A DNA stretch of 64,000 nucleotides, from NCBI GenBank assembly GCA_039586035.1, contig JBDHLD010000019.1, positions 43,926 to 107,925 on the forward strand, in the 5' to 3' direction. How positions within the stretch are numbered: the first letter of the stretch is position 1; each line of letters opens with the position of its first letter. The notes beneath the pieces are model-generated. The model was not told where the DNA came from and did not search any database. It was given only the letters and a program-made list of their open reading frames with translations. The DNA comes from JBDHHQ01 sp039586035. Its GTDB lineage: Bacteria; Gemmatimonadota; Gemmatimonadetes; Longimicrobiales; Gaopeijiaceae. The position numbers were made by a program, and so were the translations under genes. Below are positions 45,915 to 55,246 of this stretch, one piece after another.

Positions 45915-48413
45915 ATGAGCGACGAACTTCCAGGGAGGGCCCCCGTGGCCGAATCCAAACACGCCGAGGACCGAGGGGCGGCGGACGACGCGGCGACCGA
46001 GCCCCGACCACCGAATCGCGTCGACCGCGCCCCTACCGGTAGGCTCCCGGGGCACGAGCGCGCCGTGGCCGGAACGGTGGACGAGGCGGAGCCCTCGGCC
46101 AGGGTCCGAAGCGACTTCGTGCGCGCCCAGGTCGAGGAGGACAACCGAACGGGGCTGTACGGGGGACGAGTCCTCACGCGCTTTCCGCCCGAGCCCAACG
46201 GCTTCCTGCACATCGGGCATTCCAAGTCCATCTGTCTGAACTTCGGAATCGCCGAGGAGTTCGGGGGAGCCTGCAACCTCCGCTTCGACGACACGAATCC
46301 CGAGACGGAGGACATGGCCTACGTCCGTGCGGCGAAAACGGACGTCCGCTGGTTGGGGTTCGAGTGGGACGGTCTCTTCTTCGCCAGCGACTACTTCGAG
46401 CGGCTCTACGACTTCGCCGAAAAGCTGATCCACAAGGGCAAGGCGTACGTCGACAGCCTGAGCGAGGAGGACATCCGGGAGCACCGGGGGACGGTGACCG
46501 AGCCGGGCCGCCCGAGTCCGTATCGGGAGCGATCCGTAGCGGAGAACCTGGACCTCTTTCGGCGCATGCGGGCCGGCGAGTTCGGGAACGGGGCCCATGT
46601 GCTGCGGGCCAAGATCGACATGGCGTCGCCCAACATGATCATGCGTGACCCGGTGCTCTACCGGATCCGGCACGCGAGCCATTACCGGACGGGTGACGAA
46701 TGGTGCGTCTACCCGCTATACGATTTCACCCACTGCCTCTCCGACGCGCTGGAGGACATCACCCACTCGATTTGTACGCTGGAGTTCGAGAACAACCGGG
46801 AGCTGTACGACTGGGTGTTGGACGAGGTGGGCTACACCGACCCACGCCCTCATCAGTACGAGTTCAATCGGCTGAATCTGGACTACACCGTCACGAGCAA
46901 GCGCAAGCTCATTCCATTGGTCGAGGAGGGCCGCGTCCGCGGGTGGGACGATCCGCGCATGCCCACCCTGGCCGCTTTCCGGCGACGCGGGGTCAGGCCC
47001 GAGGCCATCCGGGCGTTCTGCGCCATGATCGGCGTCGTCAAGAGCGACAGCCGAGAGGACCTGGCCAAGCTGGAGTACGCCATCCGGGACGACCTGAATC
47101 GGCAGGCCCCGCGCGTCATGGGAGTGCTGGAGCCTCTTCGCGTGGTGATCACGACGTTCCCCGACGGCGAGACCGACTGGCTCGACGCGCCATACTACCC
47201 GCACGACGTCCCGCTGGAGGGATCCCGCGAGGTGCCGTTCACGCGGGAGATCCTCATCGAGCGATCGGACTTCGCCGAGGATCCCCCGAAGGGATGGCGT
47301 CGTCTGGCACCGGGCTGGGAGGTACGGCTGCGGTACGGGTACATCATCAAATGCTACGACGTGGTGAGAGACGACGACGGCCGGGTGGTGGAGCTCCGGT
47401 GCTCACACGACCCCGGCAGCCGCGGGGGCAGCGCGCCCGACGGGCGCAAGATCAAGGGGACCATTCACTGGGTGTCCGCCGAGCACGCGCTTCCGGCCGA
47501 GGTACGACTGTACGATAGGCTGTTCACCGCGCCGGATCCCGAAGCCGGACCCGAGGGCACCGACCTCCGCGACCGTGTGAACCCCGAGTCTCTTGTGGTG
47601 GCGAGTGGTGCCCGGCTGGAGCCGAGCATCGCGCTCGACCCTGCGCACACTCGTTACCAGTTCGAGCGGCTGGGCTACTTCTGGCGAGACCCCGTGGACT
47701 CGGCGCCCGACGCGCTCGTGTTCAACCGAATCGTCACGCTGCGGGACACCTGGGCGAAGAGGGCCTCCCCGACCCGTGAGGCCGTGGCTCCGCCGGCGGC
47801 GGCGGAGGACAGCTCGGTGAGATCACCGCTGGACCGGGAGGGCGAGCGCCCGCCGCCGCGCACACTCGGGCCCGAGGGACAGGCCCGGTACGAGCGGCTC
47901 ACGACCGACCTCGGCCTGTCCGAGGACGACGCCTACACGCTGGCGGCCAACCCCGTGCTCTCGCGCTACCTGAACGAGGCGGTACAGGCGGGCGCCTCGG
48001 CGTCCGCCGCAGCCACCTGGTTGGTGAACGAGCTGCTCAGAGCCGCCAAGAACACGCCACTGGATTCGCTGCCGCTCGATGGGGCAGCGGTGGCAGAGCT
48101 TCTGCAGTTGGTCGACGATGGCACCCTGTCGGTCGGGATCGCACGGAACGTCTTCACCGAGATGGTGGGCGGCGGCGGCCCTCCGTCCGAGATCGTGGAG
48201 CGGCTGGGCCTACGCCAGATCTCGGACGACGAGGCCCTGACGCCGCTCATCGCCTCGGTGGTCGACGGGCACCCGGACGAGGTCCGGCGCTACCGCGAAG
48301 GGAAGACGGCCCTTCTGGGCTTCTTCGTGGGGCAGGTCATGCGGGGCTCCGGCGGCAAGGCCAACCCCGAGCGGGTGCGGGCCCTGCTGACCGAGGCGCT
48401 GGACGAGTCGTAG
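45915..48413 (+). CDS. glnS: glutaminyl-tRNA synthetase with C-terminal YqeY/GatB-like domain
   Basis: 832 residues from the ATG at 45915; an upstream in-frame start at 45840 would add 25 residues with no ribosome site. An Ala/Glu-rich, probably disordered extension (1-65) precedes the class I catalytic core: FPPEPNGFLHIGHSKS (HIGH at 99-102), LRFDDTNPETED and the KMSKS-equivalent TSKRKL. The beta-barrel anticodon domain follows (about 345-580). The C-terminal 190 residues (about 640-832) resemble YqeY and the GatB tail, with GKANPERVRALLTEAL at the end, an appendage known from Deinococcus GlnRS where it aids tRNA binding. It attaches glutamine directly to tRNA-Gln, so indirect charging by GatCAB is not needed for glutamine. 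Confidence 0.95.
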   Translation: MSDELPGRAPVAESKHAEDRGAADDAATEPRPPNRVDRAPTGRLPGHERAVAGTVDEAEPSARVRSDFVRAQVEEDNRTGLYGGRVLTRFPPEPNGFLHIGHSKSICLNFGIAEEFGGACNLRFDDTNPETEDMAYVRAAKTDVRWLGFEWDGLFFASDYFERLYDFAEKLIHKGKAYVDSLSEEDIREHRGTVTEPGRPSPYRERSVAENLDLFRRMRAGEFGNGAHVLRAKIDMASPNMIMRDPVLYRIRHASHYRTGDEWCVYPLYDFTHCLSDALEDITHSICTLEFENNRELYDWVLDEVGYTDPRPHQYEFNRLNLDYTVTSKRKLIPLVEEGRVRGWDDPRMPTLAAFRRRGVRPEAIRAFCAMIGVVKSDSREDLAKLEYAIRDDLNRQAPRVMGVLEPLRVVITTFPDGETDWLDAPYYPHDVPLEGSREVPFTREILIERSDFAEDPPKGWRRLAPGWEVRLRYGYIIKCYDVVRDDDGRVVELRCSHDPGSRGGSAPDGRKIKGTIHWVSAEHALPAEVRLYDRLFTAPDPEAGPEGTDLRDRVNPESLVVASGARLEPSIALDPAHTRYQFERLGYFWRDPVDSAPDALVFNRIVTLRDTWAKRASPTREAVAPPAAAEDSSVRSPLDREGERPPPRTLGPEGQARYERLTTDLGLSEDDAYTLAANPVLSRYLNEAVQAGASASAAATWLVNELLRAAKNTPLDSLPLDGAAVAELLQLVDDGTLSVGIARNVFTEMVGGGGPPSEIVERLGLRQISDDEALTPLIASVVDGHPDEVRRYREGKTALLGFFVGQVMRGSGGKANPERVRALLTEALDES

Positions 48414-48563
48414 ACCGGCGGGCCGGAAGCGCCTGCGTCTCGATGGCTCCGGGGCATCGGCCAGCGGGATGGCTCCCCGGGACTTGCCTGGCCGAGGCGG
48501 GACCTTCTGCCCCCGGTTATCTTCAAGGGACAGTAGCGACTCCCCCGTAAGGGCACGGGAACG

Positions 48564-49529
48564 ATGGTGACCGCCGCCTACCTCGCGCTCGGTGAGACCG
48601 AGCTCCGACGACGGGCCGATGAAGCCGTAGCCGCCCTTGCCGACTGCCGCCTCTGCCCACGCGACTGCGGCGTCGACCGGCTGCACGGTAAGTGGGCCGC
48701 CTGCAAGACCGGCCGCCACGCGGTGGTGAGCAGCGCGTTCCCCCACTTCGGCGAGGAGGACTGCCTTCGAGGCTGGAACGGGTCGGGCACCATCTTCTTC
48801 GGCCACTGCAATCTTCGCTGTGTGTTCTGTCAGAACTACGACATCTCGCAGGGCATTCGGCCTGGCCTGTCCGATGAGGGCATGCCGCCCGAGGCCGTCG
48901 CGGCCGCCATGTTGTCGCTACAGGCGCAGGGCTGCCACAACATCAACTTCGTCACACCGGAGCACGTGGTGCCCCAGGTGCTGGAGGCCCTGGTTCCGGC
49001 TGTCCAGCGGGGGCTCCGGCTTCCCATCGTCTACAACACGAGCGGCTACGACGCCCTGGAGAGCCTGACCTGGCTGGACGGGGTCGTGGACATCTACATG
49101 CCCGACTTCAAGCTCTGGAGCGCGTCGGCCAGCCGTACCTACCTCAAGGCCGAGGACTATCCCGAGGCCGCCCGGGCAGCCATCAGCGAGATGCACCGGC
49201 AGGTGGGGCCCCTGGTCATCGACGCCGACGGACTCGCTAGGCGGGGACTGCTGATCCGCCACCTGCTCATGCCCGGCATGTTGGACGAGACCCGCGCCGT
49301 CCTGGAGTGGATCGCCGACCGGCTCGGCCCCGGCACGTACGTGAACCTGATGGATCAGTTCTACCCCGCCGGGAAGGTGGCGGAAGACGCCTACCCCGAG
49401 ATCAACCGGCGCCTCGAGGCGACCGAGCTCGAGCAGGCCCGGGCGATCGCTCGGGAGTTGGGCCTCGGCAGGCTGGACGAGCGGCGTCCCCACCCGTCGC
49501 TGCGAGCGCGACGCTGGATCGCCCTCTGA
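48564..49529 (+). CDS. radical SAM protein of the PflA-like COG1313 (PflX) group
   Basis: 321 residues, ATG start. The 4Fe-4S-SAM cysteine motif CxxxCxxC is at Cys82, Cys86 and Cys89 (GHCNLRCVFCQNYDIS). Four more cysteines precede it (CRLCPRDCGVDR and AACKTG), an extra N-terminal cluster-type arrangement of this family. GHCNLRC and the QGCHNINFVTPEH segment place it in the PflX-like uncharacterised iron-sulfur group rather than true pyruvate-formate-lyase activase. The substrate is unknown. It is 44 bases upstream of a second radical SAM gene on the same strand, so the two are probably one transcript. Confidence 0.85.
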   Translation: MVTAAYLALGETELRRRADEAVAALADCRLCPRDCGVDRLHGKWAACKTGRHAVVSSAFPHFGEEDCLRGWNGSGTIFFGHCNLRCVFCQNYDISQGIRPGLSDEGMPPEAVAAAMLSLQAQGCHNINFVTPEHVVPQVLEALVPAVQRGLRLPIVYNTSGYDALESLTWLDGVVDIYMPDFKLWSASASRTYLKAEDYPEAARAAISEMHRQVGPLVIDADGLARRGLLIRHLLMPGMLDETRAVLEWIADRLGPGTYVNLMDQFYPAGKVAEDAYPEINRRLEATELEQARAIARELGLGRLDERRPHPSLRARRWIAL

Positions 49530-49572
49530 TGTACCGTGAGGATCGTGCCATGCGAAACGGGCCATCCCGGCC

Positions 49573-50688
49573 ATGACCGCGCGAGTCACGACCTTCGAAG
49601 GCGTCCACCCGACGCGGTACTGGCATCGTCGCGACGACGGGCGCGTCGAATGCGACCTTTGCCCCAGGGCCTGTGCGCTCAGAGAGGGACAGCGCGGACT
49701 GTGCTTCGTACGGGGCTGCCAGGACGGACGCGTCGTGCTGACGACCTACGGTCGGTCCAGCGGGTTCTGTGTGGACCCCATCGAGAAGAAGCCGCTGAGC
49801 CACTTTCTGCCGGGGACGCCCGTGCTGTCCTTCGGCACGGCGGGCTGCAACCTCCAGTGCGCGTTTTGCCAGAACTGGTCCATCTCGAAGTCACGCGACG
49901 TCGACACCTTGGCGGACCAGGCGCTGCCGGAGACGGTGGCCAGAGCCGCGGCGGAGCTCGGCTGCCGTAGCGTCGCCTACACCTACAACGATCCCGTCGT
50001 CTTCCACGAGTACGCCATCGACGTGGCGAAGTCGTGCCGGAAGCGGGGCATCGGGTCGGTGGCCGTGACGGCGGGATACGTCAATCCCGAGCCCCGAGCC
50101 GAATTCTTCCGGCACGTGGACGCGGTGAACGTCGACCTGAAGGCGTTTGCCGACGACTTCTACCGGCGGATCTGCAAGGGCCGCCTCGCCCCGGTCCTGG
50201 ACACGCTTCGGTACGTCGAGCACGAGACCGATGTCTGGCTCGAGATCACCAACCTGTTGATCCCGGGCGAAAACGACGGCGACCGTGAGCTCCACGCCCT
50301 GACGAAGTGGGTCAGGGAGGAGCTGGGTCCGGACGTACCCCTGCACTTCACCGCCTTCCACCCGGACTTCCGCATGGTCCACCATCCCCCGACGCCGCCG
50401 GCCACCCTCACCCGGGCCCGCGAGATCGCCCTGGCCAACGGCATCCGGTATGCCTACACCGGCAATGTCCGCGATCCGCAGGGGCAGAGCACGTTCTGCC
50501 ACGTGTGCGGCCAGGTCCTGATCGGCCGGGACGGCTACCGGATCGTCGAGTGGAACCTGGAGTGCGGGGGGGCGTGCCGCGGGTGCGGCACGACGTGCGC
50601 GGGCGTATTCGAAGCAGCTCCCGGGGGGTGGGGGGCGCGACAGCTGCCCGTCTGGCTGGCCGACTTCCAGGGCCACCCTTGGACGTAG
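49573..50688 (+). CDS. amrS: radical SAM enzyme of the AmmeMemoRadiSam system (AmrS type)
   Basis: 371 residues, ATG start. N-terminal CDLCPRACALREGQRGLCFVR and DPIEKKPLSHFLPGTPVLS segments and the cysteine motif at Cys92, Cys96 and Cys99 (GCNLQCAFCQNWSIS) are those of AmrS (COG1180). The C-terminus has two further cysteine groups (CHVCGQ; ECGGACRGCGTTC), which could bind zinc or another cluster. AmrS is usually encoded beside AMMECR1- and Memo-like genes; neither is in the window, so its partner is elsewhere or it works alone. The reaction of the system is not well defined. The preceding gene is also a radical SAM protein. Confidence 0.85.
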   Translation: MTARVTTFEGVHPTRYWHRRDDGRVECDLCPRACALREGQRGLCFVRGCQDGRVVLTTYGRSSGFCVDPIEKKPLSHFLPGTPVLSFGTAGCNLQCAFCQNWSISKSRDVDTLADQALPETVARAAAELGCRSVAYTYNDPVVFHEYAIDVAKSCRKRGIGSVAVTAGYVNPEPRAEFFRHVDAVNVDLKAFADDFYRRICKGRLAPVLDTLRYVEHETDVWLEITNLLIPGENDGDRELHALTKWVREELGPDVPLHFTAFHPDFRMVHHPPTPPATLTRAREIALANGIRYAYTGNVRDPQGQSTFCHVCGQVLIGRDGYRIVEWNLECGGACRGCGTTCAGVFEAAPGGWGARQLPVWLADFQGHPWT

Positions 50689-50719
50689 GGGTCTACGTAT
50701 GGCCGTCACCGGCGGAGCT

Positions 50720-51340
50720 TCACGTCCCCCCGTTCGGTCGAGGCGCTCGGGCCCCACCGAACACGCGCGCGATGACCGCCCGCATCCGGTCCGTGTGCGA
50801 GCCTTCCCAGTAGATGCGATGGCACGCGGGGCATTGGACGAAGGCCGCCTCGCGCTCGATGACCCTCGGAGGCACGCGCCGCGCCACGGCGTCCCGGTCC
50901 GCCGGCACGAGGACCCGATTGCACGCCCTGCAACGCGTGAAGAGGTGGGCGGGCGCCTCGAGGCCGAAAGCGGTTGCCACCTCGGCGAGTTGCTCGAGTG
51001 GCCGCTTGGCCCGGACGATCAGGCACCCTTCGATCCGCCATTCCTCCGGGAGCTTCCGGTCCCGCGTCAGGATGTACCGCTCTTCGCCCAACGCCCTCCT
51101 CACGAGCTCCGCATCGGAGATGCCGGCGTCGTAGGCCGTATCGAACCCCAGCGTCCGCAACCAGCGAGCCAGACGACCGAGCATGGCGTCGGCGATGAAC
51201 CGAGGGCGGTCGGCGGTGACCGGCGGGCCCAGGCGTGTCTCCAGACCCACCCGGGCGCCACACGTGCACTGGATCGTCCGGCCGAACTGGAACAGGGCGA
51301 CGTCGTATTGACGGCCGCAGCCGGCACACGGAATGGCCAT
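50720..51340 (-). CDS. Mut7-C RNase-domain protein with zinc ribbons
   Basis: 206 residues from the ATG at 51338-51340; the frame continues upstream to 51394 but that part is Pro/Arg-rich. An N-terminal zinc ribbon (CAGCGRQYD ... CTCGARVG, about 5-35) precedes the PIN-like Mut7-C domain (about 45-125) with FIADAMLGRLARWLRTLGFD and ILTRDRKLP, whose Asp residues are the likely metal ligands. A second ribbon follows (RCRACNRVL ... CPACHRIYW, about 130-185). Mut7-C proteins are predicted RNases acting on structured RNA. It is divergent from the GcvT operon, 403 bases away. Confidence 0.88.
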   Translation of the reverse strand: MAIPCAGCGRQYDVALFQFGRTIQCTCGARVGLETRLGPPVTADRPRFIADAMLGRLARWLRTLGFDTAYDAGISDAELVRRALGEERYILTRDRKLPEEWRIEGCLIVRAKRPLEQLAEVATAFGLEAPAHLFTRCRACNRVLVPADRDAVARRVPPRVIEREAAFVQCPACHRIYWEGSHTDRMRAVIARVFGGARAPRPNGGT

Positions 51341-51743
51341 GGACGGCGGGGGTCGGGATGGAGGCGTACAGCAGGAACGGCGTACGGAAAACATCGCCCG
51401 AGGCCCGGCCCGCCGCCATGGCCATGGACGGGGTGCAGACGGTCCAACGCGTTCACGGCGCTCCAGCGGGCGACCGTGGAACGGAGCCCCCCAACTCCCG
51501 CAACTGACCGATGCGAGGTCCGCTTTGGCGCACGAGCGACATCAGCGCGCACAACCACCGGCCCAGCGCGACCTGGCATCCTACGCGCCGCGCCTTGCCG
51601 GCCTCGGGGCGTCACCCTAGGCTGCCGTCCGGGGTCCAGAGCCGGAGCTCGGGGCTCCACGGGTGATCTGGATGACGAACGTCGAGCAGGCTGGCGCACG
51701 GCCGGCCACGCTCGCGGAACCCACGACGAGCTGGATCACGCTC
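51341..51743. other. gene-free divergent region ahead of the GcvT/flavoprotein operon
   Basis: 403 bases between the divergent Mut7-C gene and the first operon gene. Frames crossing it are Pro/Arg-rich and unlike their neighbours, so I call it non-coding. A short similar element (CATGGACGG) occurs near 51338 and 51423. It must carry the operon promoter, but I find no clear -35/-10 pair or operator. Confidence 0.45.
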
Positions 51744-52379
51744 ATGAGGATAGCGGTGCTTGGCGCCGGCAACGTCGGTAGCACCCTCGGTCGAGGCTGG
51801 CTGGGCGCCGGCCACGAGGTGGCCTTCGGCGTTCGGGACGCCGGCAGTGACAAGGAGAAGGCCCTCGAGGCGGAGACCGGAGCGGCGGTCACCGGCCACG
51901 CCGAAGCCGTGGAGGGTGCGGACGTAGTCGTGCTCGCCGTTCCGTTCCGCGCGGTGGACGGTGTGCTCCGCAAGACCGGCCCGTTGCACGGCAAGGTCGT
52001 GGTCGACACGACGAACCACCTCGACTGGACCTACGGTCTGCGTGTGGCCACGGAGCGGTCCGCGGCCGAAGAGATCCAGGACATGATCCCCACCGCGAGG
52101 ATCGTGAAGGCCTTCAACACGATCGGCTATGAGCACATGGCCGACCCCATCTTCGGCGAGGTGCCAGCAGACATGTTCGTGTGCGGCAACGACGAGGCGG
52201 CCCGGTCGCGAGTCATGGAACTGGCGCGTGACCTGGGCTTCGAGCCCGTGGACGCCGGAGGGCTGAGCCACGCTCGCGCCCTCGAGCACCTTGCGGTGCT
52301 TTGGATCTTCCTCTCCACGTCCGGGGCGCACGGCCGCGACATCGCCTTCAAGCTGCTACGGACCAAGGCATCGTCGTGA
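51744..52379 (+). CDS. NADP-binding F420-reductase-like (NPDR) protein
   Basis: 211 residues from the ATG at 51744, where the Rossmann fold begins directly (MRIAVLGAGNVGSTLGRGW); an in-frame GTG at 51663 would add 27 residues and is less likely. The dinucleotide loop GxGxxG, the FGVRD end of beta 2 and VVVLAVPFRAVDGVL follow, then a VKAFNTIGYEHMADP segment typical of NADPH-dependent F420 reductase and related 2-oxidoreductases. It may reduce a flavin or nicotinamide-linked substrate. It opens the operon; the next gene begins 58 bases on. Confidence 0.75.
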   Translation: MRIAVLGAGNVGSTLGRGWLGAGHEVAFGVRDAGSDKEKALEAETGAAVTGHAEAVEGADVVVLAVPFRAVDGVLRKTGPLHGKVVVDTTNHLDWTYGLRVATERSAAEEIQDMIPTARIVKAFNTIGYEHMADPIFGEVPADMFVCGNDEAARSRVMELARDLGFEPVDAGGLSHARALEHLAVLWIFLSTSGAHGRDIAFKLLRTKASS

Positions 52380-52437
52380 GTCGTCCCGCGCCCAGCGCCC
52401 GGTGTCTGCGACACTGACCACCAAACCGCCGCGAAGC

Positions 52438-53631
52438 ATGTTGCTGCCCACGCCCTTCCATTCCCGGACCTCCGACCTCTGCAAGAGCGCCCGGTGGCGC
52501 AACTGGTCGGGCTACGCGGCGGTCGTCACGTACGAGCCCACCCACGAGTACGAGTACTACGCGGTGCGCAACGGGTCGGGGCTCTTCGACGTATCGCCCC
52601 TCCGCAAGTACGAGATCAGCGGCCCGGACGCCGCCTCACTGGTGAGCCGGATCATCACCCGGGACCCGGCGCGGTGTCGCGTCGGGCAGGTGCTCTACAC
52701 GACGTGGTGCGATGAAGCCGGGAAGATGATCGACGACGGTACCGTCCAGCGACTGGAGCAGAACCTGTTCCGGATCACCTCCGCAGATCCGAACCTCCGA
52801 TGGTTCCAGGACTGCGGCCTCGGTATGGACGCCGTCACGCGGGACGTCACCGTGGATCTGGCCGCCCTGGCGTTGCAGGGGCCGACGTCCAGGGAGATCC
52901 TGAAGGGCGTGGTCACGGGAGTGGACCTGGACGCCCTCCGCTTCTTCCACATGGCAGATGCGACCGTCGGCCAAATCCCGGTCACGGTATCTCGGACGGG
53001 CTACACCGGCGATCTGGGCTATGAGCTCTGGGTTGCGCCCAGCCACGCCGAGGCCCTTTGGGATGCCCTCATGGAGGTGGGGCGGGGCCATGGGATCGCG
53101 CCGGCCGGGCTGGACGCACTGGACATCGCCCGCATCGAAGCGGCGCTGATCCTCAAGGAGGTCGACTACATCTCCACGACCACGGCGCTGATCGAGTCGC
53201 GGAAGTCGTCGCCGTTCGAAGCCGGCCTCGGGTGGACGGTGCAGCAGGGCGAGAGGCGGGGCTTCGTGGGTGCACGGGCGCTCCAGACCGAGGCGCGACA
53301 CCCCTCGCGTTGGACGCTGGCCGGGATCGAAGTGGATTGGCCAGCCATCGAGAAGCTCTTCAATTCGGTCAACTTGCCGCCGCTCGTGGCAGGCGCGGCG
53401 TCTCGGGCCGGTGTGCCGCTGTACGGCCGGGGACGCCAGATCGGCTACGCCACCAGCTCCACGTTCTCGCCGATCCTCAAGCGGTACGTCGCGCTGGCAA
53501 CGATCGAGCGGGATTTCGCCACACCGGGCACGAGGATCGAGTTCGAGCTGACGGTGGAGTTCGTACGCCACAAGGTGCCGGCCCGCGTCGTCGACACACC
53601 CTTCTTCGATCCCGAACGGAAGCGAGCGTAG
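52438..53631 (+). CDS. GcvT/aminomethyltransferase-family protein (first of two)
   Basis: 397 residues from the ATG at 52438 (an upstream start at 52291 falls in the previous gene). The GcvT fold is visible: NWSGYAAVVTYEPTHEYEYY, GLFDVSPLRKYEISGPDA, GLGMDAVTRDV, LALQGPTSREIL, VSRTGYTGDLGYELW (about 184-200) and the C-terminal YGRGRQIGYATSSTFSPIL. The family transfers a methyl or methylene group from a substrate to tetrahydrofolate, as in the glycine cleavage T-protein, DmdA or LigM. There are no glycine cleavage gcvH/gcvP genes nearby, so it is not the glycine system. The next gene follows after 3 bases. Confidence 0.88.
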   Translation: MLLPTPFHSRTSDLCKSARWRNWSGYAAVVTYEPTHEYEYYAVRNGSGLFDVSPLRKYEISGPDAASLVSRIITRDPARCRVGQVLYTTWCDEAGKMIDDGTVQRLEQNLFRITSADPNLRWFQDCGLGMDAVTRDVTVDLAALALQGPTSREILKGVVTGVDLDALRFFHMADATVGQIPVTVSRTGYTGDLGYELWVAPSHAEALWDALMEVGRGHGIAPAGLDALDIARIEAALILKEVDYISTTTALIESRKSSPFEAGLGWTVQQGERRGFVGARALQTEARHPSRWTLAGIEVDWPAIEKLFNSVNLPPLVAGAASRAGVPLYGRGRQIGYATSSTFSPILKRYVALATIERDFATPGTRIEFELTVEFVRHKVPARVVDTPFFDPERKRA

Positions 53632-53634
53632 CCC

Positions 53635-55242
53635 GTGGCCCGCACGTATGACGCCATCGTGATCGGGGCCGGCCACAACGGTCTGGTGCACGCGGCGTAT
53701 CTGGCCCGTGCCGGCATGGACGTGCTGGTCCTGGAGCGCCGCCACCTCGTGGGGGGTGCCACCGTCACCGAGGAGCTGTTTCCCGGCTTCAAGTACAGCG
53801 TGTACTCGTACGTGGTCAGCTTGATGCGGCCGGACATCATTCGGGAGCTGGATCTCCCTCGGCACGGGCTCACCATCCTGCCGCTGGAGAGCACGCTGAC
53901 GCCGCTGCCGGACGGCGACCGCCTCTACCGTGACGCGGACCACTACCGCACCTGGCGCGACATCGCCCGCTTCTCGGTGCGCGACGCGGAGGCGTACGAT
54001 GAGTACGGCCGGACCCTCTTCTTCATGGCTCGGGCCGTGAAATACCTGCTGGGGATCGCGCCCCCCGATCCGACCCGGGTCCGCCCGAAGGACCTGTCGG
54101 GGATGCTGGGCCTCGCGAGGCACATGCTGGGTCTACGCAAGGACGAGCTTCACGCGCTGGTCAAGCTCATGACCATGAGCGCGGCCGACTTCCTGGACGA
54201 GTGGTTCGAGACCGACGTGCTCAAGGCTACGCTCTCGGCCAGCGGTATCATCGGAACGTTCCTGGGACCCCGGTCCCCGGGGACGGCCTACGTGCTCCTT
54301 CACCACTACATGGGAGAGATCGACGGACATTTTCGGGCCTGGGGCTTCGCCAAGGGTGGAACGGGCGCCTTGGCGAATGCGGTGGCGGGCGCCGCCCGTG
54401 AGCTCGGTGTGGAGGTGCGGACGGACGCACCCGTGGCCCAGGTAGTGGTTCGCGACGGCCGCGCCACCGGCGTGGCTCTGGAGAACGGTGACGTGCTCGA
54501 GGCGAAGATCGTCTCGTCCAGCCTCGATCCCCGGCAGACGTTCCTGAACCTGGTCGACGCCTCGGTGCTCCCCGAGGAGCTGCTGGCCTCCGTGGGCAAG
54601 TTCAAGTTCCGGGGCTCGTCGGGGAAGGTGAACCTGGCGCTCGACGCGGCACCGGACCTGGCCTGCATGCCCGGCCACGGACCGCATCTCCGGGGCGCCG
54701 TCTCCATAAGCCCCTCGGTCGACTACCTCGAACGAGCCTACGACGACGCCAAGTACGGCGACTTCTCCCGCGAGCCCTACATGGACGTCATCATCCCCTC
54801 GATGATCGACCCCGACATGGCTCCCCCCGGCAAGCATGTCATGTCGTGCTTCGTGCAATACGCCCCCTACGAGCTGCGAGAGGGCACCTGGGACGAGAAG
54901 CGAGAGGCGTTCGGAGATACGGTCGTCGATACGTTGGCCCGCTACATCCCCAACCTGAAGGAGATCATCCTGCACCGTCAGGTGGTGACGCCCTGGGACA
55001 TCGAGCAGACGGTGGGGCTATCGCAGGGCAACATCTTCCAGGGCGAGCTGAGCCTGTCGCAGCTCTTCTTCCTGCGGCCGGCTCCCGGCCACGCCGAGTA
55101 TCGGACGCCGGTACGCGGCTACTACCAATGCGGCTCCGGCACCCACCCGGGAGGCGGCATCATGGGAGCACCCGGGCGCCTGGCCGCCGCCGCCGTCCTC
55201 CGGGACGCGGGCCGGCCCGCCGGCCGGAGGGGGCAGGCGTGA
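53635..55242 (+). CDS. PYROXD2/phytoene-desaturase-like FAD oxidoreductase (first of two)
   Basis: 535 residues from a GTG at 53635. An N-terminal FAD site (AIVIGAGHNGLVHAAYLARAG, LVLERRHLVGGATVTEELFPG, about 5-50), a YDEYGRTLFFMARAVKYLL helix and a C-terminal CGSGTHPGGGIMGAPG (about 498-513) are those of the phytoene dehydrogenase-like and PYROXD2 group. The next gene encodes a paralogue. Such proteins oxidise CH-NH or CH-CH bonds using FAD; the substrate is unknown. The stop codon precedes the next start by only four bases, showing tight coupling. No signal peptide is present. Confidence 0.88.
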   Translation: MARTYDAIVIGAGHNGLVHAAYLARAGMDVLVLERRHLVGGATVTEELFPGFKYSVYSYVVSLMRPDIIRELDLPRHGLTILPLESTLTPLPDGDRLYRDADHYRTWRDIARFSVRDAEAYDEYGRTLFFMARAVKYLLGIAPPDPTRVRPKDLSGMLGLARHMLGLRKDELHALVKLMTMSAADFLDEWFETDVLKATLSASGIIGTFLGPRSPGTAYVLLHHYMGEIDGHFRAWGFAKGGTGALANAVAGAARELGVEVRTDAPVAQVVVRDGRATGVALENGDVLEAKIVSSSLDPRQTFLNLVDASVLPEELLASVGKFKFRGSSGKVNLALDAAPDLACMPGHGPHLRGAVSISPSVDYLERAYDDAKYGDFSREPYMDVIIPSMIDPDMAPPGKHVMSCFVQYAPYELREGTWDEKREAFGDTVVDTLARYIPNLKEIILHRQVVTPWDIEQTVGLSQGNIFQGELSLSQLFFLRPAPGHAEYRTPVRGYYQCGSGTHPGGGIMGAPGRLAAAAVLRDAGRPAGRRGQA

Positions 55243-55246
55243 AGCC

